Assembly: GCF_020531945.1 (NCBI RefSeq)
Contig: NZ_JAJATZ010000001.1
Coordinates: forward strand, 62,001 to 126,000
Source: Loktanella gaetbuli
GTDB lineage: Bacteria > Pseudomonadota > Alphaproteobacteria > Rhodobacterales > Rhodobacteraceae
DNA: 64,000 bases
Direction: 5' to 3'
In this document: positions 8,402-16,766 of the stretch, piece by piece
Layout: every line of letters starts with the position of its first letter
Position numbering within the stretch: the stretch's first letter is position 1
Position numbers and translations under genes: made by a program
Notes under the pieces: model-generated
What the model was told of the DNA's origin: nothing
Seen by the model: the letters and a program-made list of their open reading frames with translations, nothing else
The model's database searches: none

Positions 8402-8890
8402 TTATTCGATGATCATCAGTGGTGCGCCGAATTCGACGGGACCGCCGTCTTCGACCAGAATGCGTTTGACCGTGCCTGCGCGCGGGGCCGGGATGTGGTT
8501 CATCGTTTTCATGGCTTCGATGATCAGCAGGGTGTCACCTTCGGCCACGGTCTGACCGGCAGACACGAACGGCTTGGCCCCTGGCTCTGCGGCCATGTAG
8601 ATCGTGCCGACCATCGGCGATGTCACGGCACCGGGGTGTGCTGCGGGGTCCGACACCGCGGCCACAGGTGCGGCGGCAGGAGCGGGGCTGGCGGCGGACG
8701 TGACCTGCACGGGGGCGGGGGCCGCTGCGGGGGCCACCGGTGCAGTCATGCGGCTGACGCGCACGTTCAGACTGTCGTTTTCCGCGTAATCCCGCTTGAC
8801 CTGAAGCTCTGTCAGGTCGTTGGCACGCAAAAGCTCTGCCAAGGCCTGGATAAAGCTGACGTCGCTATCCTGAGAAGTCTTGTTGCCCAT
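8402..8890 (-). CDS. accB: acetyl-CoA carboxylase biotin carboxyl carrier protein
   Basis: The protein carries the biotin swung between AccC and the carboxyltransferase. It has 162 residues: an N-terminal helical region (FIQALAELLRANDLTELQV), an Ala/Pro-rich linker at about residues 50-85, and a biotinyl domain with Lys128 in EAMKTM. The open frame extends 25 codons upstream, but MGNKTSQDSD with an AAGGAC ribosome site is the better start. Confidence 0.96.
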   Translation of the reverse strand: MGNKTSQDSDVSFIQALAELLRANDLTELQVKRDYAENDSLNVRVSRMTAPVAPAAAPAPVQVTSAASPAPAAAPVAAVSDPAAHPGAVTSPMVGTIYMAAEPGAKPFVSAGQTVAEGDTLLIIEAMKTMNHIPAPRAGTVKRILVEDGGPVEFGAPLMIIE

Positions 8891-9016
8891 GACCAAACTG
8901 TCCTTGCCTAATTCTACTTGATCGCGTGACGTTCCGTCACTGCATTGGCAAGACGTATAGGGCAAGGCGCGCGAGGGGGAAAGCGCAAGTGAAACGCTGT
9001 CTGCCGTTAAGTTGGA

Positions 9017-9124
9017 TTAAAGACGGCGATCGGCGCAAAGACGCGCTGTCGCGGCCGCAAATCCAGTGACCAGCGCGAGCGAGAAGGACGACGAAAGCGC
9101 CCGCGCTGATGATCCTGCAATCAT
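9017..9124 (-). CDS. possible 35-residue hydrophobic peptide downstream of livF
   Basis: A short frame begins with ATG, preceded by an AGAGGC ribosome site, and encodes a peptide starting MIAGSSARAL with one potential membrane segment (FSLALVTGFAAATA). It starts 33 bases after the livF stop on the same strand, so it could be the last cistron of the liv operon. The remaining space (9017 to 8891) would hold the accB promoter. No homologue is known to me and it may be spurious. Confidence 0.25.
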   Translation of the reverse strand: MIAGSSARALSSSFSLALVTGFAAATARLCADRRL

Positions 9125-9157
9125 GGGCTTGCCTCTGCGGTTCAGCGCAGGCCCCGT

Positions 9158-9907
9158 TCAGATCGCGAGGTATTCCGCGCGCAGTTTTTCGTCATCCAGC
9201 ACTTGTTGGGCCGATCCGTCGAAAACAACGGTTCCGGTGTCCAGGATCACCGCGCGATCAGCCAGTTTCAGGGCTGCCACGGCGTTTTGTTCGACGATGA
9301 CCGTCGTGATGCCCTGGTCACGGATGATGTTCAGCGTCTTGGCGATTTCCTGCACGATGACCGGAGCGAGACCCTCGTAAGGCTCATCCAGCAACAACAC
9401 CTTGATGTCGCGCGCCAGTGCGCGGGCGATGGCCAGCATCTGCTGTTCGCCGCCTGACAGGGTGACGCCCTCTTGCTTGCGGCGTTCCCGCAGGCGTGGG
9501 AACAGGTCATAGATGCGGTCCAGCGACCAACCGATCGGTGGGGCGATCTGCGCCAGCTGCAGGTTTTCCTCGACCGTCAGGCCCGCGATGATCCGACGGT
9601 CCTCTGGCACGAGCGCGATCCCGGCGGCGGCGGCCTGGTGGCTTTTCATCTGGTGCAGGGGTTGGTGGTCCAGCCAGATTTCGCCGTGCTTCAGTTCGGG
9701 ATTGTCCAGCCGCGCGATGGCGCGCAGGGTTGATGTCTTGCCCGCGCCATTGCGGCCAAGCAAGGCGAGGATTTCGCCCTCGTGGATGTCAAAGCTGACG
9801 TTCTGGACGATATAGCTTTCACCGTAGTAGGCCTCGATTTCCCAGACACTGAGAAATTTCGGGCTGGTCGCTGCGTTGTTGCGGTTCTTGTCGAATGGGG
9901 CGTTCAT
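9158..9907 (-). CDS. livF: branched-chain amino-acid type ABC transporter ATP-binding protein
   Basis: One of two ATPases powering the importer encoded by this operon. The protein has 249 residues with Walker A LLGRNGAGKTS, signature LSGGEQQMLAIARAL and Walker B VLLLDEPYEGLAP. The YYGESYIVQNVSF start and length are LivF-like. A 14-residue polar N-terminal tail precedes the domain. It is separated from livG by 73 bases holding a palindromic repeat element. Confidence 0.95.
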   Translation of the reverse strand: MNAPFDKNRNNAATSPKFLSVWEIEAYYGESYIVQNVSFDIHEGEILALLGRNGAGKTSTLRAIARLDNPELKHGEIWLDHQPLHQMKSHQAAAAGIALVPEDRRIIAGLTVEENLQLAQIAPPIGWSLDRIYDLFPRLRERRKQEGVTLSGGEQQMLAIARALARDIKVLLLDEPYEGLAPVIVQEIAKTLNIIRDQGITTVIVEQNAVAALKLADRAVILDTGTVVFDGSAQQVLDDEKLRAEYLAI

Positions 9908-9926
9908 CTCTGTTTCCTTCGCGGTG

Positions 9927-9976
9927 CCGCATTTTCGCGAAAATGCGGGCGGGTCCGATTTTTCGCGAAAAATCGG
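9927..9976. repeat. twin TTCGCGAA-centred palindromes between livG and livF
   Basis: Two perfect 22-base palindromes occupy 9927-9948 (CCGCATTTTCG half-site and its complement) and 9955-9976 (CCGATTTTTCG half-site and its complement), six bases apart. The second occurs identically at 41156-41177 and with one inserted base near 45173. They sit inside the liv operon but outside coding sequence. Neither has a U-run after it. Confidence 0.85.
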
Positions 9977-9980
9977 GGTG

Positions 9981-10739
9981 TCAGACCTGTGCTTCGCCCA
10001 GATAGGCTTCGCGGACCTTTGGGTGTCCCTTGATGTTTTCCGGGGTTTCCTCGACCAGTGGCGTACCTTGCGCCAGAACGGTGATCCGTTCTGCCAGGCT
10101 GAACACGACGTGCATGTCGTGTTCGATGATGCACATGGTGATATCGCGCTTTTCCTTGATCTCTTTGAGCAGATCGATCGTGTTGTTGGTGTCGGCCCGC
10201 GCCATCCCGGCGGTGGGTTCGTCCAGCAACAGCAGCTTGGGTTCCTGCACCAGACACATCGCCATTTCCAGACGCCGCTTGTCCCCCCGTGACAGCGCAG
10301 AGGCCAGCATGTCGCGTTTCGCCAGCATGTTCACGTCGGCAAGGATCGCTTCGGCCTGTGCGATGATGTCGCCCTCGTTCCTGACGCTGCCGATGGCATG
10401 CATGCGGAACGCGCCGTCACGCCTGGCAAAACAGGGGATCATCACGTTTTCCATCACCGACAGATCGGCAAAGATTTCTGGCGTCTGGAACACACGACTG
10501 ATGCCCATCTGGTTGATTTCGTGTGGTTTGCGGCCCAGAACGCTTTGCCCGTCGAACATGACAGAGCCGGAGTCCGGGATCAGCTTGCCCACCAACACGT
10601 TCAGCAGTGTGGATTTACCCGCACCATTGGGGCCGATGATCGCGTGAACGGTGTTTTCGGCCACGCTCAGGTTCACATCACCCAGCGCCTGCAAACCACC
10701 AAAGCGCTTGTTGACGCCTTTGACTTCAAGAATGCCCAT
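9981..10739 (-). CDS. livG: branched-chain amino-acid type ABC transporter ATP-binding protein
   Basis: The second ATPase of the importer, 252 residues. Walker A is IIGPNGAGKST, the signature reads LSRGDKRRLEMAM, and Walker B is LLLLDEPTAGMA; the C-terminal AYLGEAQV is typical of LivG. The frame is open 40 codons further upstream inside livM, but MGILEVKGVNKRFGG is the family start. The livM stop lies four bases upstream of this ATG. Confidence 0.95.
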   Translation of the reverse strand: MGILEVKGVNKRFGGLQALGDVNLSVAENTVHAIIGPNGAGKSTLLNVLVGKLIPDSGSVMFDGQSVLGRKPHEINQMGISRVFQTPEIFADLSVMENVMIPCFARRDGAFRMHAIGSVRNEGDIIAQAEAILADVNMLAKRDMLASALSRGDKRRLEMAMCLVQEPKLLLLDEPTAGMARADTNNTIDLLKEIKEKRDITMCIIEHDMHVVFSLAERITVLAQGTPLVEETPENIKGHPKVREAYLGEAQV

Positions 10740-10743
10740 GATC

Positions 10744-11955
10744 TTACTCCGCCGGGGTGTTGGTGTTGGCTGTGCCAGCCGTCGTCGCGTCGCTGTCGGA
10801 TGACTTGGACTTGCGGCTGAACAATGCGCCCAGTTTCTGACCGCCCTGCACCAGACCACCAGGCAGGAAGATGACGACGACCATGAACAAAACGCCCAGT
10901 GTCAGGTGCCATCCCTTGCCCACGAACGGGTACAGGATGTTGACCAGCAGGTTGTCCATCCAATCGGGCATAAAGGCGAACCAGTTGTGCAGGATGTCGC
11001 TGTTGATCTTGGAAATGATGTTTTCCAGATACTTGATGATGCCTGCACCCAGGACCGGACCGATCAGCGTGCCGACGCCCCCGAGGATCGCCATGACAAC
11101 GATTTCACCGCTGGCCGTCCAGAACATCCGTTCTGCACCGGTCAACGGGTCCATCGCGGACATCAGGCCACCGGCCACGCCGGCATACATTCCCGAGATC
11201 ACAAAGGCCGCGAGCATGTAGGGTTTGGTGTTCATGCCGGTATAGCTCATGCGGGTCTGGTTAGACTTGATCGCCCGCAGCATCAGGCCAAAGGGCGACC
11301 GGAAGATGCGGATCGAGATGTAAAACCCGATGATCATGCAAATCGCCGCAAGGTAGTAGCCGTTCTGGAACACGAACTGCCAGCCGCCGACGTTCCACGT
11401 GACGGAACTGTTCATTTCCCAGCCGAACAGGTGTGGCACGACGGGATCACCCGCACTCATCAATACCTGGGGGTCGTCGGCATAGACCTGAAGCCCGGTT
11501 TCACCGTTGGTGATCGGTGACAGCACCGAATAGGCGAGGGCGTAGGACATCTGCGCAAACGCAAGTGTCAGGATCGAGAAATAGATGCCGGACCGACGCA
11601 GACAGACATAACCGATGACCACCGCGAACAGCGCCGCCACGATCACAGAGGCCAGCATGGCGGGGATGATGTTGTAGCTGAGCAGCTTGAACATCCAGAC
11701 GGCGGCATAGGAACCGACCCCCAAAAAGGCCGCGTGACCGAATGACAGGTATCCTGTGAGGCCGAACAGGATGTTGAACCCGACAGCCAGCAATCCGAAG
11801 ATCACGAACCGCTGCATCAAGGCGGGATAGCCTGCGTTGAAACTTTCACCCAAGGCGCTGTCCACGGGAAAGGGATTCAGCAGGATGGGCGCTGCGAGCG
11901 TCATGAAAATGACGATCATCAACAGTTTGAAATCGCGCGAATTCAGACCGAGCAT
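10744..11955 (-). CDS. livM: branched-chain amino-acid type ABC transporter permease (LivM)
   Basis: An inner-membrane permease of 403 residues with about ten hydrophobic segments, including the conserved LFGLTGYLSFGHAAFLGVGSYAA-type region and SPFGLMLRAIKSN coupling helix. The C-terminal tail after the last membrane segment is polar and Ser/Thr-rich. A GGAGG ribosome site lies within the last codons of livH, and the start follows the livH stop by three bases. Confidence 0.95.
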   Translation of the reverse strand: MLGLNSRDFKLLMIVIFMTLAAPILLNPFPVDSALGESFNAGYPALMQRFVIFGLLAVGFNILFGLTGYLSFGHAAFLGVGSYAAVWMFKLLSYNIIPAMLASVIVAALFAVVIGYVCLRRSGIYFSILTLAFAQMSYALAYSVLSPITNGETGLQVYADDPQVLMSAGDPVVPHLFGWEMNSSVTWNVGGWQFVFQNGYYLAAICMIIGFYISIRIFRSPFGLMLRAIKSNQTRMSYTGMNTKPYMLAAFVISGMYAGVAGGLMSAMDPLTGAERMFWTASGEIVVMAILGGVGTLIGPVLGAGIIKYLENIISKINSDILHNWFAFMPDWMDNLLVNILYPFVGKGWHLTLGVLFMVVVIFLPGGLVQGGQKLGALFSRKSKSSDSDATTAGTANTNTPAE

Positions 11956-11958
11956 GTC

Positions 11959-13035
11959 TTAGTCCTCCATCACGCCCTTGCGACCCAGCAGGCCGCGCGG
12001 ACGCGTAAGTAGAATGATGATGGCAACGAGGTAGATGATGATCTGGTCGAGACCGGTGATCACGGTGCCAGCGAATGTGCCCTCGAGGCGCAGCAGTTCG
12101 ACGAAATAACCCTTGAACGCCGGGTTCGAGAAAAAGCTTTGCGTGATGCCCAGCAGGAAACCGGCCAGCACGGCCCCAGGCAGCGATCCCATGCCGCCGA
12201 CGACCACGACAACAAAGCTGAGGACGAGGAAATCCATGCCGATGTTGTAATGAGGGGACAGGATCGGCGCATACATCATGCCGGCCAGACCCGCGACCGA
12301 TGCCGCGAGGCCGAACATGAATGTAAACCGCTTGTCGATATCGATGCCCAACATGCCGACCGTTTCGCGGTCAGCCATGCCGGCGCGGACCACCATGCCG
12401 AAGGTCGTGAATTGCAGGAATGCAAAGACGGCGGCGATGATTGCAGCAGAAAAGAAGAAGTAGACCAGACGCCAGGTCGGATAAGCAACAGCGCCTTCGC
12501 CAAGGCCGAGATAGCGACCCAGATCGACGGTGCCGACGAATGCGGAAGGCATCGGCGTCTGGATCGGGTTGGCACCGTAAAATGCCTTGATGATCTCGCC
12601 GATGACAATGGCCAGACCGAATGTCACCAGGATCTGGTCAGCGTGGGGACGCTTGTAGAAATGCTTGATCAGGCCGCGTTCCATGCCAAAGCCGACCAGC
12701 AGCATGACGGGGATCGTGAGAAAAATCGCTAGGGGAACCGCCCAGTCCTGAATCGCGGCACCTGCGACAGGACCGAACCAGTCCTGCAAATAGGGCACCT
12801 GCGTTTGCAGGGGGTTGCCCAGAAAATCGGTCTGCGTTTCATCCACGACGGTGCGCGACAGGCTGAGGATGCGCTGCATCGTGACAGCGCAAAAGGCGCC
12901 GATCATGAACAATGCGCCATGCGCAAAATTGACCACGCCAAGGGTGCCGAAAATGAGGGTCAGACCAAGCGCGATCAGCGCATAGGCAGACCCCTTGTCC
13001 AGCCCGTTCAAGATTTGAAGGATAAAGGAATCCAA
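11959..13035 (-). CDS. livH: branched-chain amino-acid type ABC transporter permease (LivH)
   Basis: The second inner-membrane permease, about 358 residues, with eight or more hydrophobic segments. It contains LNGLDKGSAYALIALGLTLIFG near the N-terminus and ends with TRPRGLLGRKGVMED. I chose TTG at 13035 (M-DSFILQILNG) because AGGAG lies seven bases upstream and other LivH proteins begin at this point. A longer reading from TTG at 13050 would place that AGGAG inside the coding region. Confidence 0.9.
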   Translation of the reverse strand: MDSFILQILNGLDKGSAYALIALGLTLIFGTLGVVNFAHGALFMIGAFCAVTMQRILSLSRTVVDETQTDFLGNPLQTQVPYLQDWFGPVAGAAIQDWAVPLAIFLTIPVMLLVGFGMERGLIKHFYKRPHADQILVTFGLAIVIGEIIKAFYGANPIQTPMPSAFVGTVDLGRYLGLGEGAVAYPTWRLVYFFFSAAIIAAVFAFLQFTTFGMVVRAGMADRETVGMLGIDIDKRFTFMFGLAASVAGLAGMMYAPILSPHYNIGMDFLVLSFVVVVVGGMGSLPGAVLAGFLLGITQSFFSNPAFKGYFVELLRLEGTFAGTVITGLDQIIIYLVAIIILLTRPRGLLGRKGVMED

Positions 13036-13127
13036 GTCACCACTCCTCAATGGTTACAGCAGGCCAGAGCGCCGCGTCAGGACAGAATGTTCAGAAGGCC
13101 GGGCAGCGCAGACCTGCCCGTGGGGGT

Positions 13128-13152
13128 GGGGCGGCACGCAATGTGCCGCCCC
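13128..13152 (-). promoter_or_regulatory. intercistronic stem-loop between livK and livH
   Basis: GGGGCGGCAC and GTGCCGCCCC form a perfect ten-base stem with a five-base loop, 11 bases after the livK stop. There is no U-run on the minus strand, so it is more likely a partial terminator or an mRNA stabiliser that leaves the binding-protein message more abundant than the downstream permease and ATPase genes. Confidence 0.6.
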
Positions 13153-13163
13153 TGATCGTGTGC

Positions 13164-14528
13164 TTATGCGCCCGGGTTGCATTCACCCAGCGAACCGCCG
13201 GCGAACATGGGGTGATCGGGGGCGTATTCGACCTGTGCGCGCGGTGTCTGCTCGACGATGCGCAGGGTGTCGTAGCCGACCATATTGGCGTTGCCCGACG
13301 GGCTTGCGACGCCTTCCATGACCAGAACGTCCTTGAAGCACTGGTGATCCGCGCCGCGGTACAGCACCGGACCGTTGCCCATGCCGTCGAATTCGTAATC
13401 TTCGAGGGCTTCGACGACGGCGCAGGGGTTGAACGACCCCGCACGGGTGACCGCATCCGCATAGAGCATGATCTGCGTGTAGCAGGTATGCGCCGCGTTC
13501 GACGGCGGGAAGCCGTACTTTTCACCGAACGACCGTACGAATGCCTTCGTGCCTTCGTCTTCAAGCTGCCAGTTCCAGTTCATGGAGCCGAACACGCCTT
13601 CGATGTTCGATCCGGCACCCTTGGCCATCAGTTCCGAATACAGCGGCACGATGATCTTGAAGTCCTTGCCGTCGACCTGACGATCCTTCAGGCCGAACTG
13701 AACGGCCTGTGTCAGGCTGTTGACCATGTCCCCGCCGTAGTGGTTCAGGATCAGCGTATCCGCACCAGAGTTCAGGATCGGTGCGATATAGGACGAGAAG
13801 TCGCCGGCACCGACGGGTGTCAGCACGTTCTCGACGGTTTCCCAACCCAAGGCACCGGTCGAGGCGGCCATGGATTCCTGCTGCGTCCAACCCCAGTTGT
13901 AGTCGGCGGTCAGGTGATAGGCGCGACGATCAGCGCCGTAGGCATTGACCAGCACGGGGGCCAGTGCGGCACCGGACATGTAACCGTTGAAGAAGTGACG
14001 GAAACCGTTGGCCTTGCGGTCCTTGCCGGTCGTGTCGTTGGAGTGGGTCAGACCCGCCATGAAGATGACGCCGGCCTCTTGGCACAGGCCCTGCACGGCA
14101 ACAGCCACACCGGAGGACGAGCCGCCGGTGATCATGATGCAGCCGTCCTTCTGGATCATCGACTGCGCGGATGCGCGGGCAACGTCCGATTTCGTCTGGG
14201 TGTCGCCGGTGACGAATTCGACTTTCTTGCCCATGATGCCCGTGCCGTCCAGAACCTTGGACGAGAAGGTGTTCATCATGCCGCCGTCACCCATGCCGTT
14301 CAGGTGTTCGACAGCCAGTTCCTGTGCGCGCAGTTCGTCCAGCCCCTCTTCGGCATAAGGACCGGTTTGCGGAACGTTGAAACCCAGCGTGACTGTGTCG
14401 CCGGTCGGCGCGTTCGTAAAGCCCTCATGGGCGGCCGCACGCAGATACGTGGGCATCATCAGACCTGCGGTGCCCGCAACGGCACCGGTTTTCAGGACCC
14501 GACGGCGTGAATACGTCGTTTTCGTCAT
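13164..14528 (-). CDS. ABC transporter substrate-binding protein (LivK-like, Tat-exported)
   Basis: A periplasmic type I ligand-binding protein of 454 residues, the first gene of the importer operon. A twin-arginine signal (SRRRVLKTGAVAG) precedes LGFNVPQTGPYAEEG, the usual start of the leucine-binding fold. This protein is longer than the classical Leu/Ile/Val-binding protein, and such long Tat-exported members often bind urea, amides or other ligands, so the substrate is open. The ATG at 14528 follows a GGGAGGAAT ribosome site; the longer frame is rejected. Confidence 0.88.
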   Translation of the reverse strand: MTKTTYSRRRVLKTGAVAGTAGLMMPTYLRAAAHEGFTNAPTGDTVTLGFNVPQTGPYAEEGLDELRAQELAVEHLNGMGDGGMMNTFSSKVLDGTGIMGKKVEFVTGDTQTKSDVARASAQSMIQKDGCIMITGGSSSGVAVAVQGLCQEAGVIFMAGLTHSNDTTGKDRKANGFRHFFNGYMSGAALAPVLVNAYGADRRAYHLTADYNWGWTQQESMAASTGALGWETVENVLTPVGAGDFSSYIAPILNSGADTLILNHYGGDMVNSLTQAVQFGLKDRQVDGKDFKIIVPLYSELMAKGAGSNIEGVFGSMNWNWQLEDEGTKAFVRSFGEKYGFPPSNAAHTCYTQIMLYADAVTRAGSFNPCAVVEALEDYEFDGMGNGPVLYRGADHQCFKDVLVMEGVASPSGNANMVGYDTLRIVEQTPRAQVEYAPDHPMFAGGSLGECNPGA

Positions 14529-14666
14529 TAGATTCCTCCCTATGAACGCTGTCCGGACCCTCCCGTCTGGACAACTGCACTTTGGTCGTGCTGCCGTCAG
14601 TTTGCAGAAGGCCAACCCGCCAAACAACATTCCCTTGCGTCGCCCGGACGAATTTGTAAATTTTTA

Positions 14667-14685
14667 AACAACGTCGCGCGTTGTT
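14667..14685. promoter_or_regulatory. inverted repeat in the livK-scfR divergent promoter region
   Basis: AACAACG (14667-14673) and CGTTGTT (14679-14685) are perfect seven-base arms separated by five bases. The site lies 44 bases upstream of the ScfR-type gene, in an AT-rich patch with TTTGTAAA at 14653-14660. ScfR regulators in relatives bind TTTGCAAA-type repeats, so this patch is a candidate autoregulatory operator; which motif would be used is unclear. Confidence 0.4.
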
Positions 14686-14728
14686 GTGTAAATTGCATTT
14701 GCCAGCAGCAGATTAGGAATGAAATGGC

Positions 14729-16003
14729 ATGGACAGGACGGGTGACAGAATCCGGGCACGTCGGATGGATGCAGGCGTCGCACAACGCGACCTGGCGGCT
14801 GCGGTCGATATATCGGCCAGCTATCTGAACCTGATCGAACATGGGAAACGCCCCGTGGGCGGGCAGTTGTTGCGGCGGATCGCAGCGACCCTTGGGATTG
14901 ATCTGGCCTTGTTGGAACGGCCTGCTGATCCGTCCTTGATCGACCGGTTGCTGGCGGCCTCGGCGCGGCTGCCGCAGGTTCCGACCGAAGTAGCCCAGGT
15001 CGAAGACCTTGCCGCCCGGTTCCCCGGCTGGACCGGCCTGATTACCGCGCAGGCGCAGGAAATCATGTCGCTGGATGACCGGCTTCAGATGTTGAATGAC
15101 CGGCTGACCTACGACCCCGATCTGGCAAAGGCGTTGCACGGCGTCATCACCGCAGTGACGGCCATTCAGGCGACAGCGACGATTCTGACGGGCGACGGTC
15201 CGGTCGATGCGGATTGGCAGGCGCGGTTCCACGCCAACATTCGTGACGACGCCGGCAAACTGGCGGCCACGAGCCGTGCTCTCGTGGCCTATCTGGATGC
15301 GCCTGACGATCTGGAACGCACCCGCCTGTCGCCGCTGGAGGAGCGCGACACGATATTGAATGCGACGGGCTATCACCGGCCACATCTCGAAGATCCGGCC
15401 CTGCCGGCCCCGGTGCCACCCGCGCGACCGGGGGTCGCGGATTTGCTGGCCCGGTACGACGCCGTCTATGCGGCGGATGCAGAGGCCTTGCCGATCGAAT
15501 CCTTTGTCATGGCGGCCCGCGACCTCGATTGTGATCCTGTCGGATTGGCGGCGCATCTGGGTCAGACGCTGGATAGGGTGCTGCGACGTCTGGCAAGTCT
15601 GCCTGCCAAGGCGGGCCTGCCGGATCATGGGTTGATGCAGATCACTGCGGCAGGTGCGGTCCTGCTGCTGAAACAGGCTGCGGGTTTCGACATGACACGG
15701 GGCAGCGACTGCGCCTTGTGGCCTGTCTATACTGCCCTCGGACAGCCGGGCCGCTGTGTGACCGCGCGTGTCGCCGTGCACGGGCAGAACGACCGACATC
15801 TGATTTGCCATGCTGTGGCCGTCGCCGCGCCAAGCCCGTTGGGTCCGCATGCGCCACCGGTCATGACGGCAACGATGCTGGTGCGGGCACTGCCAAAGCC
15901 GCCGGACCCGCTGTGTTTGCCTGTGGGATTGGCTTGTCGGATGTGCCCGCGTGCCGATTGCGCGGCGCGCCGTGAACCTGCGGTTCCGGCGACCCAGCTC
16001 TGA
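14729..16003 (+). CDS. XRE-family regulator of the short-chain fatty acyl-CoA (ScfR) type
   Basis: The 424-residue protein has an N-terminal helix-turn-helix (residues about 5-60, IRARRMDAGVAQRDLA…SASYLNLIEHGKRPV) and a large C-terminal domain. It ends in the ScfR signature CRMCPRADCAARREP. Characterised relatives (PccR, RamB, MccR types) sense acyl-CoAs and control propionate, acetate or related carboxylate metabolism. It lies upstream of, and in the same direction as, a symporter-kinase operon, which would suit acetate or short-chain acid sensing. The identity of its ligand is inference. Confidence 0.85.
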   Translation: MDRTGDRIRARRMDAGVAQRDLAAAVDISASYLNLIEHGKRPVGGQLLRRIAATLGIDLALLERPADPSLIDRLLAASARLPQVPTEVAQVEDLAARFPGWTGLITAQAQEIMSLDDRLQMLNDRLTYDPDLAKALHGVITAVTAIQATATILTGDGPVDADWQARFHANIRDDAGKLAATSRALVAYLDAPDDLERTRLSPLEERDTILNATGYHRPHLEDPALPAPVPPARPGVADLLARYDAVYAADAEALPIESFVMAARDLDCDPVGLAAHLGQTLDRVLRRLASLPAKAGLPDHGLMQITAAGAVLLLKQAAGFDMTRGSDCALWPVYTALGQPGRCVTARVAVHGQNDRHLICHAVAVAAPSPLGPHAPPVMTATMLVRALPKPPDPLCLPVGLACRMCPRADCAARREPAVPATQL

Positions 16004-16110
16004 CAGCAGGGCTTTGACATGTGACGGGGCGCGGACAATAGTGTGCCGCGTGGCGCATCGGGGAGGGTGGGTCACACACATGGCAAGCGACCAAAAGGGG
16101 GGATGGGGCG

Positions 16111-16479
16111 TTGGCAAAACGTGTCTTGTTGATCGAAGACGAGCCGAACATCATCGAGGCGCTCAGTTTCATCCTCAGTCGTGCCGGTTATACGGTCCAT
16201 ACGCACGAGGACGGAACGACCGCCATGGACAAGATCCGCAATCAGCGCCCCGACATGATCCTGCTGGACGTGATGTTGCCGGGTCGGTCCGGATTCGACA
16301 TTCTGCGTGACTTGCGGGCGGACCCCGGCACCAGCGACCTGCCTGTCATGATGCTGACCGCGCGCGGTCAGGCCAAGGACCGGGCGCTGGCTGAGGCGCT
16401 GGGGGCAGACCAGTTCATGACCAAGCCCTTTGCCAATGACGAAGTCTGCGCGCAGGTCCGCGCCATGATCGGCGCATGA
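16111..16479 (+). CDS. single-domain response regulator (receiver only)
   Basis: The 122-residue CheY-like protein has no output domain. Acidic pocket Glu9/Asp10, phospho-acceptor Asp53 (LLDVMLPG), the switch Thr in MMLTARG and Lys in FMTKPF are present. Start is TTG (M-AKRVLLIEDE) with a purine-rich AGGGGGG upstream. It overlaps the following small membrane gene by four bases (ATGA) and is the likely phosphorylation partner of the kinase at 16766. Without a DNA-binding domain its target must be a protein. Confidence 0.9.
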   Translation: MAKRVLLIEDEPNIIEALSFILSRAGYTVHTHEDGTTAMDKIRNQRPDMILLDVMLPGRSGFDILRDLRADPGTSDLPVMMLTARGQAKDRALAEALGADQFMTKPFANDEVCAQVRAMIGA

Positions 16480-16766
16480 CGGGGGACGGGAGCAAAGGGC
16501 AACGTGGATTGTTCCTTGCGCGGGAACGCTATCGGCAAAGACGCTTGCGCGATGGTGCACGCATGTTGCCGATCATCGGTTTCATCCTGTGGCTCCTGCC
16601 GATGTTGTGGGTGCGTGACGAGGGTGACACGGGCGGATTGGCAGGAACGGTCGTCTATGTCTTTGTCGTCTGGATGGTGCTGATCACGGTGGCGTTCGTC
16701 GTGGCGCGGCGGATCGATCCCACCGATGATGTCGAACCGCCCCCCACGCGGGAAGGGTCCGACTGA
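16476..16766 (+). CDS. small two-helix membrane protein, possible symporter partner
   Basis: A 96-residue protein with a basic N-terminal region (ARERYRQRRLRDGAR), hydrophobic segments at about 30-46 and 55-77, and an acidic/proline tail. It is translationally linked on both sides: ATGA with the response regulator, TGATG with the symporter-kinase. The size, topology and position recall YjcH (beside ActP) and YhdT (beside PanF), small proteins encoded immediately before sodium:solute symporters. I do not recognise a named family, and the pairing is inference from context. Confidence 0.75.
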   Translation: MTGDGSKGQRGLFLARERYRQRRLRDGARMLPIIGFILWLLPMLWVRDEGDTGGLAGTVVYVFVVWMVLITVAFVVARRIDPTDDVEPPPTREGSD

